Assembly (NCBI RefSeq): GCF_014836635.1
Contig: NZ_JACSQL010000001.1
Span: forward strand, 806,001 to 870,000
From: Paenibacillus gallinarum
Lineage (GTDB): Bacteria > Bacillota > Bacilli > Paenibacillales > Paenibacillaceae
Direction of reading: 5' to 3'
Length of the DNA: 64,000 bases
Position numbers and translations under genes: made by a program. Shown here piece by piece: positions 55,220-64,000 of the stretch (positions are counted from its first letter, which is position 1; every line of letters begins with the position of its first letter). The notes under the pieces are model-generated. The model was not told the origin of the DNA, did not search any database, and worked only from the letters and a program-made list of their open reading frames with translations.

Positions 55220-56491
55220 TTGGAAACCTTGCAAATTGTAATTTTAACGGTGCTCATGTTTTTCGTCATCGTGACGGTACATGAATGGGGCCATTATTAT
55301 TTTGCCAAACGGGCTGGCATTCTTGTCAGAGAATTTGCCATCGGCTTTGGTCCGAAGCTGTTTTCTTATAAGTATCAAGAGACCACATTTACACTGCGAT
55401 TGCTGCCATTTGGCGGTTATGCGAGGATGGCTGGAGAAGATCCTGAATTAATAGAAATTCAGCCCGGTCAGACGATTGCGGTTAAAACAGCCGATGGACA
55501 GGTCAAAACGATATACTTGGATCAACTTGATAATCGGAAAAACGTGATTCGAGGAGAAGTAGTATCCATAGACCTGGAAAGACGATTGATGGTTGAACTT
55601 GATGTTGATGGCGAACAGCAACAATTCCCTGTTCATCTAGCAGCAATGCTCGTTGCAAGAAATCAAGAAACACAGATTGCACCTAAAGATCGTCAGTTTA
55701 ACAGTAAAACGGTCGGTCAAAGAGCGCTTGCCATTTTTGCCGGACCGTTTATGAACTTTTTACTGGCTTTTATCTTGTTTGCAATTTATGCGATGGCTGC
55801 AGGGACTCCTGTCGAGAATCCAACCTATGTCAAGATTGGTACGATATCGGAAGGAATGCCTGCAGCAGAAGCGGATCTCCAAAAAGGTGATATTGTGGAG
55901 ACAATCAATGGTGAGACTATTGGTGGAGATTACACGAAAATGATCAACCTGATTGCTGATTCGCAGGATAAACCCATGGAATGGACTGTACGGCGAGGAG
56001 ACCAAGTATTTGATCTAACGATTACTCCGCGTGCGATGGAAGGTCAAGTGGGAGGGAAAGTCGGTATTACTGCTGAATTCCCTCGTGAAGAAGTTGGATT
56101 TGCTGAATCCTTTGTGGTTGCTGGGAAAAACATGGTGACTACCACAGAAAATATTTTTGAAGGGTTCAGACAACTCATCGCTAAATTTAGTATAGATGAT
56201 CTCGGTGGACCTGTTCGTACGTTTGAAGTAACAGGACAAATTGCGAAGCAAGGAATACTGCAGCTAACCCAGTGGACCGCTATACTTAGCCTTTATCTCG
56301 GTATATTTAACTTATTACCGATTCCAGCACTAGATGGCAGTCGCCTTATCTTCCTCGGGATTGAAGGATTGCGTGGCAAGCCCATTGACCCCGCTCGTGA
56401 AGGCATGGTACATTTCATCGGGTTTGCGATGTTGTTCATTCTTATGATCGCTGTAACTTATAATGATATTTTACGATTAATTAAAGGATAA
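55220..56491 (+). CDS. rseP: site-2 metalloprotease RseP (RasP)
   Basis: 423 residues. Intramembrane zinc protease that degrades anti-sigma factors and signal-peptide remnants. Zinc motif HEWGH (His21, His25) in the first TM, a PDZ domain (about 195-285, GTISEGMPAAEADLQKGDIVETINGE), and the third ligand in NLLPIPALDGSR near the C-terminal TMs. TTG start after AAAGGAGGAAGG. Confidence 0.95.
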   Translation: METLQIVILTVLMFFVIVTVHEWGHYYFAKRAGILVREFAIGFGPKLFSYKYQETTFTLRLLPFGGYARMAGEDPELIEIQPGQTIAVKTADGQVKTIYLDQLDNRKNVIRGEVVSIDLERRLMVELDVDGEQQQFPVHLAAMLVARNQETQIAPKDRQFNSKTVGQRALAIFAGPFMNFLLAFILFAIYAMAAGTPVENPTYVKIGTISEGMPAAEADLQKGDIVETINGETIGGDYTKMINLIADSQDKPMEWTVRRGDQVFDLTITPRAMEGQVGGKVGITAEFPREEVGFAESFVVAGKNMVTTTENIFEGFRQLIAKFSIDDLGGPVRTFEVTGQIAKQGILQLTQWTAILSLYLGIFNLLPIPALDGSRLIFLGIEGLRGKPIDPAREGMVHFIGFAMLFILMIAVTYNDILRLIKG

Positions 56492-56562
56492 TAGTGTTCC
56501 CTCGGAGTGATCACTTTAGTGAAGCTCCCAGTAGGAACTACGGGAGGACGGAATCAAGTCTT

Positions 56563-58011
56563 ATGTCAAACGATAAACAGTTTGTTACTGAAATTACACC
56601 CCAGTCAGAGGATTTCTCTCGCTGGTATATTGATACGATTAAAAAAGCGGATTTAATGGATTACTCCCCAGTTCGGGGCTGTATCGTGTTTAAACCAGAT
56701 GGTTATGAAATTTGGGAACACATTAAAGAAAATATGGATCGCCGTTTTAAGGAAACAGGCCATCGTAATGCATATTTTCCTATGTTTATTCCGGAAAGCT
56801 TTTTCCAAAAAGAAAAAGAACACGTAGAAGGCTTTAATCCAGAATTGCCATGGGTTACAGAAGCGGGCGGAGAGAAACTGGAAGAACGCTTAGCGATTCG
56901 TCCAACTTCCGAAACGATTTTTGGTCATATGTACTCCAAGTGGATTCAATCCTATCGTGATCTTCCTGTGATGATTAACCAATGGGCTAACGTTGTTCGT
57001 TGGGAAAAACGGACAATGCCTTTCTTGCGTACAAGTGAATTCTTGTGGCAAGAAGGTCATACTGCTCATGAGAATGAAGAAGAAGCTCGCCAAGAAACGA
57101 TGCAGATGCTTGAAGTGTACCGTGAAGTAGTAGAGGATATTCTTGCAATTCCAGTTATCACTGGGCAAAAGACGAAATCCGAGAAATTCGCGGGTGCAGT
57201 TGATACATTCTCCATTGAAGCAATGATGAAAGATGGCCGGGCTGTGCAAGCAGGTACTTCTCACTATATGGGGACTAACTTTGCTAAAGCATTTGAAATT
57301 CAGTATTTGAACCGTGAAAATGTGCTGGAATATGCTCATACGACTTCTTGGGGAACAAGTACTCGCCTCATCGGTGCTATGATTATGGTTCATGGTGATG
57401 ATCGCGGTCTTGCTTTGCCACCGAAAGTAGCACCAACTCAAGTTGTTATTATTCCAATTGGACCACCGAAAACGCGTGATCAAGTGGTTGGACGTGCGGA
57501 TGAATTGTTCGCAGAATTGAAAAAAGCGGGAATCCGAGTGAAAATGGATGATCGCAGTGATGTTCGTCCGGGTTGGAAATTCAACGAGTACGAAATGCGT
57601 GGTGTGCCGGTTCGTCTTGAAATCGGTCCACGAGATATGGAGAATGGAGTATGTGTTCTCGTTTCCCGTATCACGGGAGAGAAGAAAGTCGTGCAACAGG
57701 ATAATCTAACGGAAGAAATCCAAACTATGCTTGAGCAGGTTCAAAAAGATATGTTTGACCGTGCGAAAGCTTTCATGCAAGAACATTTTTATTCCGTAGA
57801 TACGCTGGAAGAAATGAAGGCATTAATGGAAGAAAAACGCGGATTCTCACTAGCAGGTTGGTGTGGTTCAGAAGTTTGTGAAGATAAGGTGAAAGAGGTA
57901 ACGGGAGCAACAAGCCGAAATATTCCTTTTGAACCATCCGAGGAAAAACATGCTTGTCTCGTTTGTGGACAGAAAGCTGAACATACTGTAGTATTTGCTA
58001 GAGCGTATTAA
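56563..58011 (+). CDS. proS: prolyl-tRNA synthetase, archaeal/eukaryotic-like type (ProS3)
   Basis: 482 residues. Class II synthetase. Motifs: PVRGCIVFKPDGYEIWEHI, FPMFIPESFF, RPTSETIFGHMYSKWI (motif 2 region), WGTSTRLIGAMIMVHGDDRGL (motif 3). There is no bacterial-type editing insertion between motifs 2 and 3, and the C-terminal extension has a Cys-rich zinc site (WCGSEVCED; ACLVCGQ) ending in the terminal Tyr typical of archaeal-type enzymes. B. subtilis has the 564-residue bacterial type at this place. ATG 56563 has a distant GGGAGGA (16 bases), so the exact start is less certain. No T-box leader was found. Confidence 0.95.
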   Translation: MSNDKQFVTEITPQSEDFSRWYIDTIKKADLMDYSPVRGCIVFKPDGYEIWEHIKENMDRRFKETGHRNAYFPMFIPESFFQKEKEHVEGFNPELPWVTEAGGEKLEERLAIRPTSETIFGHMYSKWIQSYRDLPVMINQWANVVRWEKRTMPFLRTSEFLWQEGHTAHENEEEARQETMQMLEVYREVVEDILAIPVITGQKTKSEKFAGAVDTFSIEAMMKDGRAVQAGTSHYMGTNFAKAFEIQYLNRENVLEYAHTTSWGTSTRLIGAMIMVHGDDRGLALPPKVAPTQVVIIPIGPPKTRDQVVGRADELFAELKKAGIRVKMDDRSDVRPGWKFNEYEMRGVPVRLEIGPRDMENGVCVLVSRITGEKKVVQQDNLTEEIQTMLEQVQKDMFDRAKAFMQEHFYSVDTLEEMKALMEEKRGFSLAGWCGSEVCEDKVKEVTGATSRNIPFEPSEEKHACLVCGQKAEHTVVFARAY

Positions 58012-58044
58012 TATTGATTAGTTTTACAGAGTAACACAAATGAT

Positions 58045-58125
58045 AAGCTTCTGTCCGAAATGAGACGGTGCCCTTTTACGGATCGGTCCCCATTTTTGTG
58101 CGCAGAAGCTTTTCATGTTTTTTTG
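58045..58125 (+). terminator. long hairpin with T run between proS and polC
   Basis: AAGCTTCTG (58045-58053) pairs with CAGAAGCTT (58103-58111), with smaller internal pairing (TCCG / CGGA), and a T run follows (58117-58124). It could terminate proS or attenuate polC, which starts 24 bases later. Confidence 0.55.
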
Positions 58126-58148
58126 TTTGGAATGGGGGGAAGAAACGT

Positions 58149-61100
58149 TTGAACGATACAACGGAACAAAGAAAAAGGTTCGAATTGTTGATGAAACAGG
58201 CGGACCTGCCTGCAGGTATAGCAGAACCTCATTTTGTTGATGGATATATTGATCATGTGGAAATTAGCCGTAGTAACCGTGACTGGCATATTACAATAGC
58301 CAAGGAAACACTGGTTCCTGCTCCTGTTTTCCGAGCTTTTTGTTTGCATATCCGTGAGAAAATGAGTCATATCGCCAAAATAAGTTTTACTTTTCAATAC
58401 CAATCCGGGGTTACAGAGGCTGATATTGTAACGGAATATTGGAATTTATTTCTCGAGTGGGTTCATCAGCAGATTCCATCGGTAAACGGTTGGATGAATC
58501 GCGCTTCTCAAATCGTAGAATCTGGCTTGCTTACGTTAACACTCAGCGATGGAATGGCGCTGGAACTGGCACGAAAAAAACAGATTGATCAAGCTATCGT
58601 GAATTATTATGAGCGTTTCTTCAAACTGCCGCTTAAGGTGAAAATGCTAGTGGGTGAGAGTAACCGCGAAGCAATGGCACAGTTCGAACAGAAGAAGCGA
58701 GAAGAAGAGCGGGAAGTTATTCAGAATATGATGACCATGATCGAAGCGGAAATGGCACCTCCTGAGGAAGAAGAAGGGGACGTAAGGCTTCAGATGGGTT
58801 ATGAAATCAAAGAACAACCGGTACCTATCAAGGATATCCAGGATGAAGAGAAGAAAGTTACTTTACAGGGAACGGTATTTGGACTCGATAAAAAAGAGTT
58901 GCGTAACGGAAATACGCTTTATACTTTTTACCTTACAGACTTTACTGATTCCATGCAGATGAAAGTATTTGCTAAGTCCAAGGAAGATGTGCGAATTCTG
59001 AACCTGCTCGCTAACGGGAAATGGGTTAAAGTTAGAGGTCGTGTAGAATACGATCGCTTCATGCAAATACCAGAACTCGCGATGATTCCATCCGATTTGG
59101 TGGAAGTACAAGCTCCTCCTTCTCGTAAGGACAATGCAGAACAAAAACGCGTAGAATTCCATCTCCACACGAAGATGAGCACGATGGATGCTGTCACTTC
59201 TATTGACAGCTATGTAAAAACAGCTGCAAGTTGGGGACATAAGGCAATCGCTGTAACGGATCACGCGGGTGTGCAGGTTTATCCGGAAGCTGCTAAGGCT
59301 GCTAAGAAACATGGTATCAAAATGATGTATGGCTTAGAAGCGAACATTGTAAATGATGCAGTAGCCGTTGTGCTGGAACCAAAGCCACTTGATTTGAAAA
59401 CATCGACGTACATCGTCTTTGACATAGAGACTACAGGTCTATCCGTAACCCAGAACAAAATCATTGAAATTGCGGCGGTTAAAATGGTTGAAGATAAGGA
59501 AGTCGATCGATTTGCAACGTTTGTAAATCCGCATGAACGCATTCCTTATAATATTCAGCAACTGACGAATATTAATGATGAAATGGTAAAAGATGCACCA
59601 GAAATAGAACCCGTACTGAAAGATTTTATTACTTTTGTTGGCGATGGAATTCTAGTCGCTCATAATGCAAGATTTGATATGGGTTTTATTCAAGCGAACT
59701 TGAAGTCTCTCGGGATGGCTCCGCTTGAGAATCCAGTACTTGATACACTTGAACTTGCTCGGATGCTTCATCCGTCCATGAAGAATCACAGGCTGAATAC
59801 ACTAGCAGATAAGTATAAAGTATCGCTTGAGAATCATCACAGGGCGATTGATGATACGATTGCGCTTGCCGGCATTTTGATAGGTCTCTTAAATGATGCA
59901 GCACAGATAAAAGGGATTACGCAGCTAGATCGCTTGAATGATTTCGTAGGAATGGATCTGTCCAATTCAAGACCGTTTCACAGCGGTATTTACGCACTGA
60001 ATGCGGTTGGAAAGAAAAACTTGTACAAGCTAGTTTCACTTTCTCATACAGAGCACTTTAAGCGAGTAGCTACCATTCCGAAGTCTAAACTGGTGCATTA
60101 TCGAGAAGGACTGCTGATCATGTCAGGCTGTGAAAAAGGCGAGTTTTTTGAGGCAGTTCTTAACAAATCAGTGGAAGAAGCCGAGGAAATTGCGCATTTT
60201 TATGATGTGTTAGAAATCCAGCCCATTACGATGTATATGCATCTAGTGGATAAAGGGCTTGTAGCTACGCCGGAAGAGATTAAAACAGCGATTCGCAAGG
60301 TTGTTGAGATCGGGGAGAAACTCGGTAAACCGGTTGTAGCAACAGGTAATGTACATTACTTGGAGCCACGTGACAAAATTTATCGAGATATTACGATTCA
60401 CGGGATTACAGGTTATAGTCCGCTTAAAGATATTCGTAAACCAGATGCCCATTTCCGGACTACGAATGAAATGCTCGAAGAGTTCGAATTTCTTGGTAAG
60501 GAAAAAGCATTTGAAGTGGTCGTAACGAATACAAGCGAGCTTGCTGATCGTTTTGAAGAAATTCAATTATTCCCTAAAGAATTGTTTACTCCGATCCTCG
60601 AAGGTGCAGAAGAAGAAATTCGAAGTAAATGTTATGATACGGCAAAGAGTATTTACGGTGAAGAAGTACCTGATGTGGTTGTGAAACGACTGGAAAAAGA
60701 ACTTGAACCTATCATTAAATATGGATTCTCGGCCAACTATCTAATTTCAGAGAAACTTGTAAAAAAATCAAATGAAGATGGTTATTTGGTTGGTTCCCGG
60801 GGCTCCGTAGGTTCGTCCGTTGTAGCAACATTTTTGGGTATATCGGAAGTAAATCCGCTGCCACCGCACTATATATGTGGAAATAACGAATGTAAGTATA
60901 GCGAGTGGTTCCTTGATGGAAGCATACGAAGCGGCTTTGACCTTCCTGTTAAAGATTGTCCGAAGTGCGGAACCCTACTAAAAGGGGAAGGCCAAGATAT
61001 TCCTTTTGAAACCTTCCTTGGTTTTAAAGGGGATAAAGTACCGGATATTGACCTTAACTTCTCAGGGGAATACCAACCTAAAGCCCATCTCTATACAAAA

Positions 61101-62465
61101 GATTTATTTGGTGAGAAAAGTGTATTTAGAGCAGGAACCATTGGTACGGTAGCTGAGAAGACAGCTTTTGGATTTGCTAAAAAATATGAAGAATCGCATC
61201 AAAAATCTTGGCGTGGTGCGGAGCTTAATCGCTTGGCATCTGGTTGTACAGGGGTTAAGAGAAGTACAGGTCAGCATCCCGGGGGGATTGTTGTTGTCCC
61301 TGACTATATTGAAGTAGAAGACGTTACACCTGTGCAGTACCCTGCTGATGATACAAGTGCAGAGTGGAAAACAACTCATTTTGACTATCATGCTTTTGAA
61401 GATAATCTTCTTAAGCTGGATATTCTAGGGCATGATGATCCTACGATGATGAGAATGCTTCAGGATTTGACCGGAGTAGATCCGACCACGATTCCGATGA
61501 ACGACCCTAAAGTTATGAGCATGTTTAATTCCACGAAAGCGCTCGGCGTTTCACCTGAGAAGTTACGGACTCCTGTAGCTACTTATGGTGTTCCTGAGAT
61601 GGGTACTAAATTCGTACGTCAGATGCTAGTTGAATCACAGCCTTCGAGTTTTGCCGATTTGCTACAGATTTCGGGATTGTCTCATGGTACAGGCGTATGG
61701 CTTGGTAATGCACAGGAACTGATCAAGAATGGAACATGTGACATTAAGACCGTTATAGGTTGTCGTGATGATATCATGTTGTTCCTGATATATAAGCATG
61801 GAATGGATGCTGCTCTTGCGTTTAAGATTACAGAGAGTGTACGTAAAGGTCGGGGTCTTAGTCAGGAATGGATTGACGAGATGAAGAATTGTAAAGTACC
61901 GCAGTGGTATATCGATTCTTGTCTCAAAATTCAGTACATGTTCCCGAAAGCCCACGCGTCAGCTTATGTAATTTCTGCGGTAAGAACCGCGTATTTCAAA
62001 TTGTATTATCCAATTGAATATTATGCGACGTACTTCTCTGTCCGTGCTGAGGATTTCGATATTGAGCTGGCTTGTCAGGGATATGATGCAATCTGCCGCA
62101 AAATCATTGAGATTGAACAGCTTGGTTTTCAAGCTTCTACGAAGGAAAAATCAATGCTCTCTGTTCTAGAAATGGCACTAGAAATGACTGCGCGCGGTTT
62201 TAGCTTCAAATCCATTGATTTGTATCGTTCTGATGCAACGCGCTTTATCGTAGACCAAGATTCTCTGATTCCTCCGTTCTCTGCTTTGCAAGGAATTGGG
62301 GACAATGCGGCACGTAATATTGCTGCAGCCAGAGATTATGGGGAATTTTTATCCATTGAGGATTTCCAGCAGAAATCGAAAGCAAGTAAAACGGCAGTGG
62401 AGTTACTCACGCAAATGGGTTGTTTCCGCGGACTGCCGGAAAGTAACCAACTATCTCTCTTTTAG
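58149..62465 (+). CDS. polC: DNA polymerase III alpha subunit, PolC type
   Basis: 1438 residues (B. subtilis 1437). Main replicative polymerase of Bacillota. N-terminal domains, OB fold (about 235-315), PHP domain start HLHTKMSTMDA (about 338), a 3'-5' exonuclease inserted in PHP (FDIETTG at about 424; HNARFDMGF), zinc-binding CGNNECKY...CPKCG, the polymerase palm PDIDLNFSGEYQ (about 965) and RSTGQHPGGIVVVP, and a C-terminal helix-hairpin-helix (LQGIGDNAARNIAAA). TTG 58149 follows GGGGGGAAG. Confidence 0.98.
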   Translation: MNDTTEQRKRFELLMKQADLPAGIAEPHFVDGYIDHVEISRSNRDWHITIAKETLVPAPVFRAFCLHIREKMSHIAKISFTFQYQSGVTEADIVTEYWNLFLEWVHQQIPSVNGWMNRASQIVESGLLTLTLSDGMALELARKKQIDQAIVNYYERFFKLPLKVKMLVGESNREAMAQFEQKKREEEREVIQNMMTMIEAEMAPPEEEEGDVRLQMGYEIKEQPVPIKDIQDEEKKVTLQGTVFGLDKKELRNGNTLYTFYLTDFTDSMQMKVFAKSKEDVRILNLLANGKWVKVRGRVEYDRFMQIPELAMIPSDLVEVQAPPSRKDNAEQKRVEFHLHTKMSTMDAVTSIDSYVKTAASWGHKAIAVTDHAGVQVYPEAAKAAKKHGIKMMYGLEANIVNDAVAVVLEPKPLDLKTSTYIVFDIETTGLSVTQNKIIEIAAVKMVEDKEVDRFATFVNPHERIPYNIQQLTNINDEMVKDAPEIEPVLKDFITFVGDGILVAHNARFDMGFIQANLKSLGMAPLENPVLDTLELARMLHPSMKNHRLNTLADKYKVSLENHHRAIDDTIALAGILIGLLNDAAQIKGITQLDRLNDFVGMDLSNSRPFHSGIYALNAVGKKNLYKLVSLSHTEHFKRVATIPKSKLVHYREGLLIMSGCEKGEFFEAVLNKSVEEAEEIAHFYDVLEIQPITMYMHLVDKGLVATPEEIKTAIRKVVEIGEKLGKPVVATGNVHYLEPRDKIYRDITIHGITGYSPLKDIRKPDAHFRTTNEMLEEFEFLGKEKAFEVVVTNTSELADRFEEIQLFPKELFTPILEGAEEEIRSKCYDTAKSIYGEEVPDVVVKRLEKELEPIIKYGFSANYLISEKLVKKSNEDGYLVGSRGSVGSSVVATFLGISEVNPLPPHYICGNNECKYSEWFLDGSIRSGFDLPVKDCPKCGTLLKGEGQDIPFETFLGFKGDKVPDIDLNFSGEYQPKAHLYTKDLFGEKSVFRAGTIGTVAEKTAFGFAKKYEESHQKSWRGAELNRLASGCTGVKRSTGQHPGGIVVVPDYIEVEDVTPVQYPADDTSAEWKTTHFDYHAFEDNLLKLDILGHDDPTMMRMLQDLTGVDPTTIPMNDPKVMSMFNSTKALGVSPEKLRTPVATYGVPEMGTKFVRQMLVESQPSSFADLLQISGLSHGTGVWLGNAQELIKNGTCDIKTVIGCRDDIMLFLIYKHGMDAALAFKITESVRKGRGLSQEWIDEMKNCKVPQWYIDSCLKIQYMFPKAHASAYVISAVRTAYFKLYYPIEYYATYFSVRAEDFDIELACQGYDAICRKIIEIEQLGFQASTKEKSMLSVLEMALEMTARGFSFKSIDLYRSDATRFIVDQDSLIPPFSALQGIGDNAARNIAAARDYGEFLSIEDFQQKSKASKTAVELLTQMGCFRGLPESNQLSLF

Positions 62466-62543
62466 CTATTTGGAGAGGGGAGATTTAATTTCCATCCCTA
62501 GTTTTCAGATTACCTGAGTAAAAGTCTAGTCAAGTGACTATAC

Positions 62544-62572
62544 TTGTCACTAGTGAGTGTCTATGTTATAAT
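62544..62572 (+). promoter_or_regulatory. sigma-A promoter of the rimP-nusA operon
   Basis: TTGTCA (62544-62549), exactly 17 bases, TATAAT (62567-62572). An inverted repeat AGTGAC / GTCACT overlaps the -35 element and could be an operator. Confidence 0.8.
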
Positions 62573-62606
62573 TTTAATGGTAATCATGTTGATAAAACCG
62601 TTGTTT

Positions 62607-62690
62607 AAAGAGTGGGGAAACCCACTCTTTACTCTTTGGTATATAGAAAATTCGCCGATTACCTTCGGCACTAACCTAATTTGGAGGTTA
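62607..62690 (+). promoter_or_regulatory. structured rimP leader
   Basis: A perfect 10-bp stem, AAAGAGTGGG (62607-62616) with CCCACTCTTT (62621-62630), closed by a GAAA tetraloop and followed by a weak T-rich tract. A small GCCGA/TCGGC hairpin follows. Finally TAACCT (62672-62677) can pair with AGGTTA (62685-62690), covering the GGAGG site of rimP. In B. subtilis the rimP-nusA operon is reported to be controlled by NusA-dependent termination in its leader; the first hairpin may be the equivalent. Confidence 0.6.
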
Positions 62691-62696
62691 TTGTAT

Positions 62697-63155
62697 TTGA
62701 GCACAAAGATCAAAACTACCGTGGAAGAAATGATTAAGCCTTATCTGGAAGAGCACGCTTTTGAGCTCGTGGATGTAGAATACGTAAAGGAAGGCAATAA
62801 CTATTTCCTGCGTATTTACGTGGATAAAGAAGGCGGCATCGATTTGGATGATTGTGGACAGATCAGTGAATTTGTAAGCACTGAGCTCGATAAGAATGAT
62901 CCAATTCCTGACGCTTATTTTCTGGAAGTTTCATCTCCCGGTGCGGAACGCCCCCTGAAGAAATCTGCTGACGTCGTCAAAGCGGTTGGGAAAAACGTAT
63001 ATGTGACTACATATGAGCCGATTGACGGACTGAAGGAATTTGAAGGTGAGTTGTTATCTTTTGAAAATGAGGAAATGGTAATAGCTTCTGGTAAAAAGAA
63101 GCATACGGTTCCGTATTCAAAAGTGGCGAGTGCACGATTGGCTATTGTTTTATAG
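62697..63155 (+). CDS. rimP: ribosome maturation factor RimP
   Basis: 152 residues. Needed for 30S subunit maturation. VEEMIKPYLEEHAFELVDVEYVKEGNNYFLRIYVDKEGGIDLDDC and LEVSSPGAERPLK are diagnostic. TTG 62697 is chosen because TTGGAGGT lies 8 bases upstream; longer upstream frames cross the promoter. It precedes nusA as in most bacteria. Confidence 0.95.
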   Translation: MSTKIKTTVEEMIKPYLEEHAFELVDVEYVKEGNNYFLRIYVDKEGGIDLDDCGQISEFVSTELDKNDPIPDAYFLEVSSPGAERPLKKSADVVKAVGKNVYVTTYEPIDGLKEFEGELLSFENEEMVIASGKKKHTVPYSKVASARLAIVL

Positions 63156-63280
63156 TGTTAACTACACTCTATTATGAATTAAATTCATTCCGCGTGTAAC
63201 GGCAAGGTTCTCTTCCTAAGTGAAGAGAATTTCGTCGTTTTACGCTATGGATGAGATGTTTGAAAGGGGGATTTACATTC

Positions 63281-64000
63281 ATGAGTATGGATTTTATTGA
63301 AGCAATGAATGAATTAGAAAGAGATAAGGGGATCAGCAAGGACGTTTTGTTTGAAGCGATTGAAGCTGCTCTCATTTCTAGCTACAAACGCAATTTTAAT
63401 GCTGCACAAAATGTTCGTGTTGATATGAACCGTAATTCCGGTGTTATAAGAGTATATGCCCGGAAAATGGTGGTGGAAGAGGTCCTCGATCCGCGCACTG
63501 AAATTTCTTTGACTGCTGCACGTGAGATTAATCCTCACTTCCAGCTCGAAGATATTGCAGAGATTGAAGTAACGCCAAGAGACTTCGGTCGTATTGCTGC
63601 TCAAACAGCAAAACAAGTGGTTACCCAACGTATTCGTGAAGCAGAACGCGGTCTGATTTATAATAAGTTTGTAGACAAAGAAGAAGACATTGTAACTGGA
63701 GTGGTTCAACGTCAAGATCTTCGCAGCGTTTATATCGACCTTGGCAAAGTGGAAGCTGTTCTGCCTCTTACAGAGCTGATGCCTAATGAAAAGTTCGTCC
63801 ATGGTGAACGTATCAAAGCGTATATCACTAAAGTGGAGAACACAACAAAGGGTCCTCAAATTATTCTTTCCCGTACGCATCCAGGCCTGTTAAAACGCTT
63901 GTTTGAACTAGAAGTTCCCGAGATTTTCGACGGTGTTGTTGAAATTCGCTCGGTAGCTCGTGAAGCTGGATTCCGTTCCAAAATTGCGGTACATTCTCGC
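63281..64000 (+). CDS. nusA: transcription termination/antitermination factor NusA (partial)
   Basis: The first 240 codons are present and the gene runs off the window. N-terminal RNA-polymerase-binding domain (MSMDFIEAMNELERDKGISKDVLFEAIEAAL), S1 domain (about 130-200, GVVQRQDLRSVYIDLGKVEAVLP) and the start of KH1 (RLFELEVPEIFDGVVEIRSVAREAGFRSKIAV). ATG 63281 follows GAAAGGGGGA. Co-transcribed with rimP. Confidence 0.96.
   Translation, partial: MSMDFIEAMNELERDKGISKDVLFEAIEAALISSYKRNFNAAQNVRVDMNRNSGVIRVYARKMVVEEVLDPRTEISLTAAREINPHFQLEDIAEIEVTPRDFGRIAAQTAKQVVTQRIREAERGLIYNKFVDKEEDIVTGVVQRQDLRSVYIDLGKVEAVLPLTELMPNEKFVHGERIKAYITKVENTTKGPQIILSRTHPGLLKRLFELEVPEIFDGVVEIRSVAREAGFRSKIAVHSR

Noticed and set aside
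56492..56562. Possible T-box before proS
   Set aside because: No AGGGTGG-type antiterminator sequence, no specifier loop and only about 70 bases of leader.

Overview
The window looks like a Paenibacillus-type chromosome (Bacillota, Paenibacillaceae). It has low-to-moderate GC, strong GGAGG ribosome binding sites, many TTG starts, a B. subtilis-like fla/che operon, a 1438-residue Gram-positive PolC, and Paenibacillus-like sequences throughout. Genus is inferred from protein character and gene order; no 16S gene is present.

Region 1 (1-7.8 kb) is the accessory part. An intact reverse-strand comM (4064-5671) is followed by a decayed IS3-family element (2791-4053) sitting 10 bp past its stop. 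Beyond that is a second, broken comM copy in two colinear pieces (about 2508-2750 and 1-297). About 2.2 kb of AT-rich DNA separates the pieces and encodes one exported protein with a copper-amine-oxidase-N ('stalk') domain (713-2068). Upstream of comM lie an orphan exported protein (6053-6883), the 3' remnant of another gene (6891-7088), and an OhrR-type peroxide sensor (7272-7736).

Region 2 (8-17.2 kb) is conserved housekeeping: sucC-sucD, dprA, topA, trmFO, hslV-hslU, with clear intrinsic terminators. The xerC/codV and codY genes found at this locus in B. subtilis are not here.

Region 3 (17.3-49.0 kb) is one long co-directional flagellar and chemotaxis operon: flgB-flgC-fliE-fliF-fliG-fliH-fliI-fliJ-motE-fliK-flgD-(TIGR02530 protein)-flgE-swrD-fliL-fliM-fliY-cheY-fliO-fliP-fliQ-fliR-flhB-flhA-flhF-flhG-cheB-cheA-cheW-cheC-cheD-(membrane protein)-sigD-(FapA/DUF342)-(hypothetical)-(SwrB-like)-(MltG-like). 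Many genes overlap by ATGA or GTGA. In front of flgB is a roughly 350-nt leader with a sigma-A-type promoter and two mutually exclusive RNA pairings typical of a transcription attenuator. I regard this as the best candidate for an undescribed regulatory system here.

Region 4 (49.0-64.0 kb) is translation, cell envelope and replication: rpsB, tsf, pyrH, frr, uppS, cdsA, dxr, rseP, proS, polC, rimP and the start of nusA. Prolyl-tRNA synthetase is the archaeal/eukaryotic type at the position where B. subtilis has the bacterial type. Several leaders here (rpsB-tsf, pyrH, polC, rimP) carry hairpins that could regulate expression. No tRNA, rRNA, CRISPR array or prophage was seen.
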